A DNA stretch of 6,490 nucleotides from JBECKR01 sp040235415 (GTDB lineage: Bacteria > Acidobacteriota > Polarisedimenticolia > Polarisedimenticolales > Polarisedimenticolaceae), in contig JBECKR010000164.1 in the NCBI GenBank assembly GCA_040235415.1, positions 1 through 6,490 on the forward strand, in the 5' to 3' direction. Both the position numbers and the translations under genes were made by a program. Under the pieces are notes generated by a model, which saw only the letters and a program-made list of their open reading frames with translations, was not told the DNA's origin and ran no database searches. Numbering within the stretch: the stretch's first letter is position 1; each line of letters opens with the position of its first letter. Below, in pieces: positions 4,730 through 6,490 of this stretch.

Positions 4730-6490
4730 GTGAAGAACTCCGAGCGAGCCCGTCAGGATCGGCGCGATGCGTCGCGCGCGTTGCTCGACTACCTCAAGCG
4801 CAGAGACTACCGGCCGCAGACGCTGAAGGAGCTGCTGCAACGCCTCGAAGTCCCGAAGGGCGAGCGCCCCGCCGTGCGCCGAGCGGTCCGCGAGATGGTC
4901 GAAGACGGCCGGGTCGTGCGCCTGTCGGGTCGGCGACTCGTCGCGGGCGGACCGGACGGCGCGACGTCCGGAGTGCTCGAGCGCCGTCCCGACGGTCGCG
5001 CGGTCGTCGTTCCGCTCGACGGCGGCCGTGAGGTCGTCGTGCCCGAGCGTCACGTCGGCGACGCCCGCGGCGGAGACACCGTCGCCGTCCGGATCATCGA
5101 CCGCGATCGCAGGCGCCGCGCGCGCGCCGCGATCGTCGAGGTTCTCGACCGCGGAGACGACGCCGTCCTGGGGCTCTGCGTGCGCTCCGGGAGGTCGTGG
5201 TGGGTCAAGCCGTTCGACGCCGACCGACCCGGCGTGCAGGTCCCGTCCGCGTTCCGACTGGGTGCAACCACGGGCGACGTCGTGGCGGTGGAGGTCCTGC
5301 GTGCGGGCGGTCGCGGCGGCCCGCCGGAAGGCAAGGTCGTCGAGCTGCTCGGCCCGTTGGGAACGCCCGGTGTCGACGAGCGCGTCGTGTGCCGGCGGCA
5401 CCGCCTCCGCACGACGTTCCCGCGCGAGACGATCGCGGCCGCCCGCCGGCTGCCGTCGGCGGCGCCCGCGGAGGAGATCGCCCGACGGGAACGATTCGAC
5501 GATCCGGCGCCCGTCACGATCGACGGGGAGACCGCGAAGGACTTCGACGACGCGGTCGCGGTGGAGGCGCTCGACGGCGGCCGCGCGCGCCTGGCGGTGC
5601 ACATCGCGGACGTCGCGTGGTTCGTCCGGCCCGGCGACCCGATCGATCTCGAGGCGTACGCCCGCGGGACCAGCGTGTACTTCCCCGGAACCGTGCTGCC
5701 GATGCTGCCGGAGCGACTGTCGAACGACCTCTGCTCGCTCCGCCCGCACGAGGACCGCCTGGTGCAATCGGTGATCATGGACGTCGACGCGCGGGGCGAG
5801 GTGCGCGACTTCCGGGTCGCGGACGGCGTGATCCGGTCCGCCGCGCGCCTGACGTACGGCGCGGTGGCCGAAGCGCTCGAGCGCCCCCGCGGACGCCACG
5901 GGATCCCGCGCGACGTCATCGAGATGCTCCGACACGCCGACCGCCTGCGCGAGCGTCTGGAACGGCGGCGGCAGGCCCGGGGCAGCGTCGATTTCGACTT
6001 GCCGGAACCCGAGATCCTCCTCGACGTCGAGGGCGTCATGACCGGCGTCTCCGTTCGCCCGCGCAACCGCGCGCATCGCATGATCGAGGAGTTCATGCTG
6101 CTCGCGAACGAGACGGTCGCGGGCCTGTTCGAGCGCCGTGCGATGCCCTGCCTGTACCGGGTCCACGAGCTGCCGGACCCCGCGAAGATCGAGGCACTAG
6201 CGGAATTCGCGCGCAAGTTCGGGCTGACTCTCGACGTCGACCCGGATGCGGTCGCCCCCGGCGACATCCAGCGCCTCCTCCGGGCCGCCGAAGGGCGCCC
6301 GGAGTATCCCGTCGTGGCGCAGGTCGCGCTGCGATCGATGCGCCAGGCACGCTATTCGACCGACAACGTCGGACACTTCGGGCTCGCCGCACCGAGCTAT
6401 CTGCACTTCACCTCCCCGATCCGGCGCTATCCGGATCTCGTGGCGCATCGCATCGCGCGCGATCTCGGGCGCCGCGGCGCGACGCGGGAC
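4730..6490 (+). CDS. rnr: Ribonuclease R (3'-5' exoribonuclease), 3'-truncated by window end
   Basis: The first 587 residues of RNase R, a processive, Mg-dependent 3'-5' exoribonuclease that digests structured RNA in mRNA decay and RNA quality control. In order: an N-terminal winged-helix domain (about 15-70, ALLDYLKRRDYRPQTLKELL), cold-shock-like RNA-binding domains (about 78-235), then the RNB catalytic domain from about 255. The four metal-binding aspartates are present in TIDGETAKDFDDA: Asp265, Asp271, Asp273 and Asp274. Other RNB signatures are RGTSVYFPGTVLPMLPERLS (312-331), AHRMIEEFMLLAN (448-460), and GHFGLAAPSYLHFTSPIRRY (548-567) with the RNA-contacting arginines. Family members have roughly 700-800 residues, so the end of RNB and the S1 domain lie beyond 6490. 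Start: GTG 4730 is the only start codon in frame between the stop at 4664 and the conserved region apart from TTG 4781; its ribosome site (GGA at 4721-4723) is weak. No frameshift or stop is seen. Confidence 0.95.
   Translation, partial: MKNSERARQDRRDASRALLDYLKRRDYRPQTLKELLQRLEVPKGERPAVRRAVREMVEDGRVVRLSGRRLVAGGPDGATSGVLERRPDGRAVVVPLDGGREVVVPERHVGDARGGDTVAVRIIDRDRRRRARAAIVEVLDRGDDAVLGLCVRSGRSWWVKPFDADRPGVQVPSAFRLGATTGDVVAVEVLRAGGRGGPPEGKVVELLGPLGTPGVDERVVCRRHRLRTTFPRETIAAARRLPSAAPAEEIARRERFDDPAPVTIDGETAKDFDDAVAVEALDGGRARLAVHIADVAWFVRPGDPIDLEAYARGTSVYFPGTVLPMLPERLSNDLCSLRPHEDRLVQSVIMDVDARGEVRDFRVADGVIRSAARLTYGAVAEALERPRGRHGIPRDVIEMLRHADRLRERLERRRQARGSVDFDLPEPEILLDVEGVMTGVSVRPRNRAHRMIEEFMLLANETVAGLFERRAMPCLYRVHELPDPAKIEALAEFARKFGLTLDVDPDAVAPGDIQRLLRAAEGRPEYPVVAQVALRSMRQARYSTDNVGHFGLAAPSYLHFTSPIRRYPDLVAHRIARDLGRRGATRD

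Overview
This is a G+C-rich bacterial chromosomal window with ordinary housekeeping genes and no mobile element, CRISPR array or phage gene. The combination of a bactofilin, a HEAT-repeat lipoprotein with very regular repeats, a subgroup 1-beta (Thermus-type) aspartate aminotransferase and a tRNA with encoded CCA suggests a Gram-negative, environmental, high-GC lineage. Acidobacteriota-like groups or neighbouring metagenomic phyla are my guess; no marker here fixes the phylum.

Layout. (a) 1-170 is a leader region with a good sigma70-type promoter at 111-138, plus an upstream perfect TATAAT next to a 16-bp palindrome. (b) 171-3634 on the + strand holds four tightly spaced genes that look like one operon: a HEAT-repeat lipoprotein, a bactofilin, a degenerate class I SAM methyltransferase and an aspartate-type aminotransferase. 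Gaps are 5, 19 and 17 bp. (c) 3648-4100 on the - strand is an unrecognised coiled-coil protein convergent with the operon. (d) 4101-4299 is a divergent intergenic region with promoter-like elements facing both ways and several short repeats. (e) 4300-4551 on the + strand is a small unrecognised basic/acidic protein. (f) 4563-4649 on the - strand is tRNA-Leu(CAG) with its own strong -35 element. (g) 4730 to the window end on the + strand is RNase R, cut off by the window edge; it is easily missed because no stop codon lies in the window.

How the genes may work together. The first three genes make a plausible cell-envelope or cytoskeleton module: an outer or periplasmic lipoprotein scaffold, a cytoplasmic membrane-associated bactofilin filament, and a soluble methyltransferase-like protein whose N-terminus resembles the short aromatic/cationic tip of the bactofilin. 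The aminotransferase is probably a co-transcribed metabolic gene. RNase R and tRNA-Leu are standard RNA-metabolism genes transcribed away from each other. The least ordinary part of the window is the bactofilin/degenerate-methyltransferase/HEAT-lipoprotein cluster; I did not find a clearly new system beyond it.
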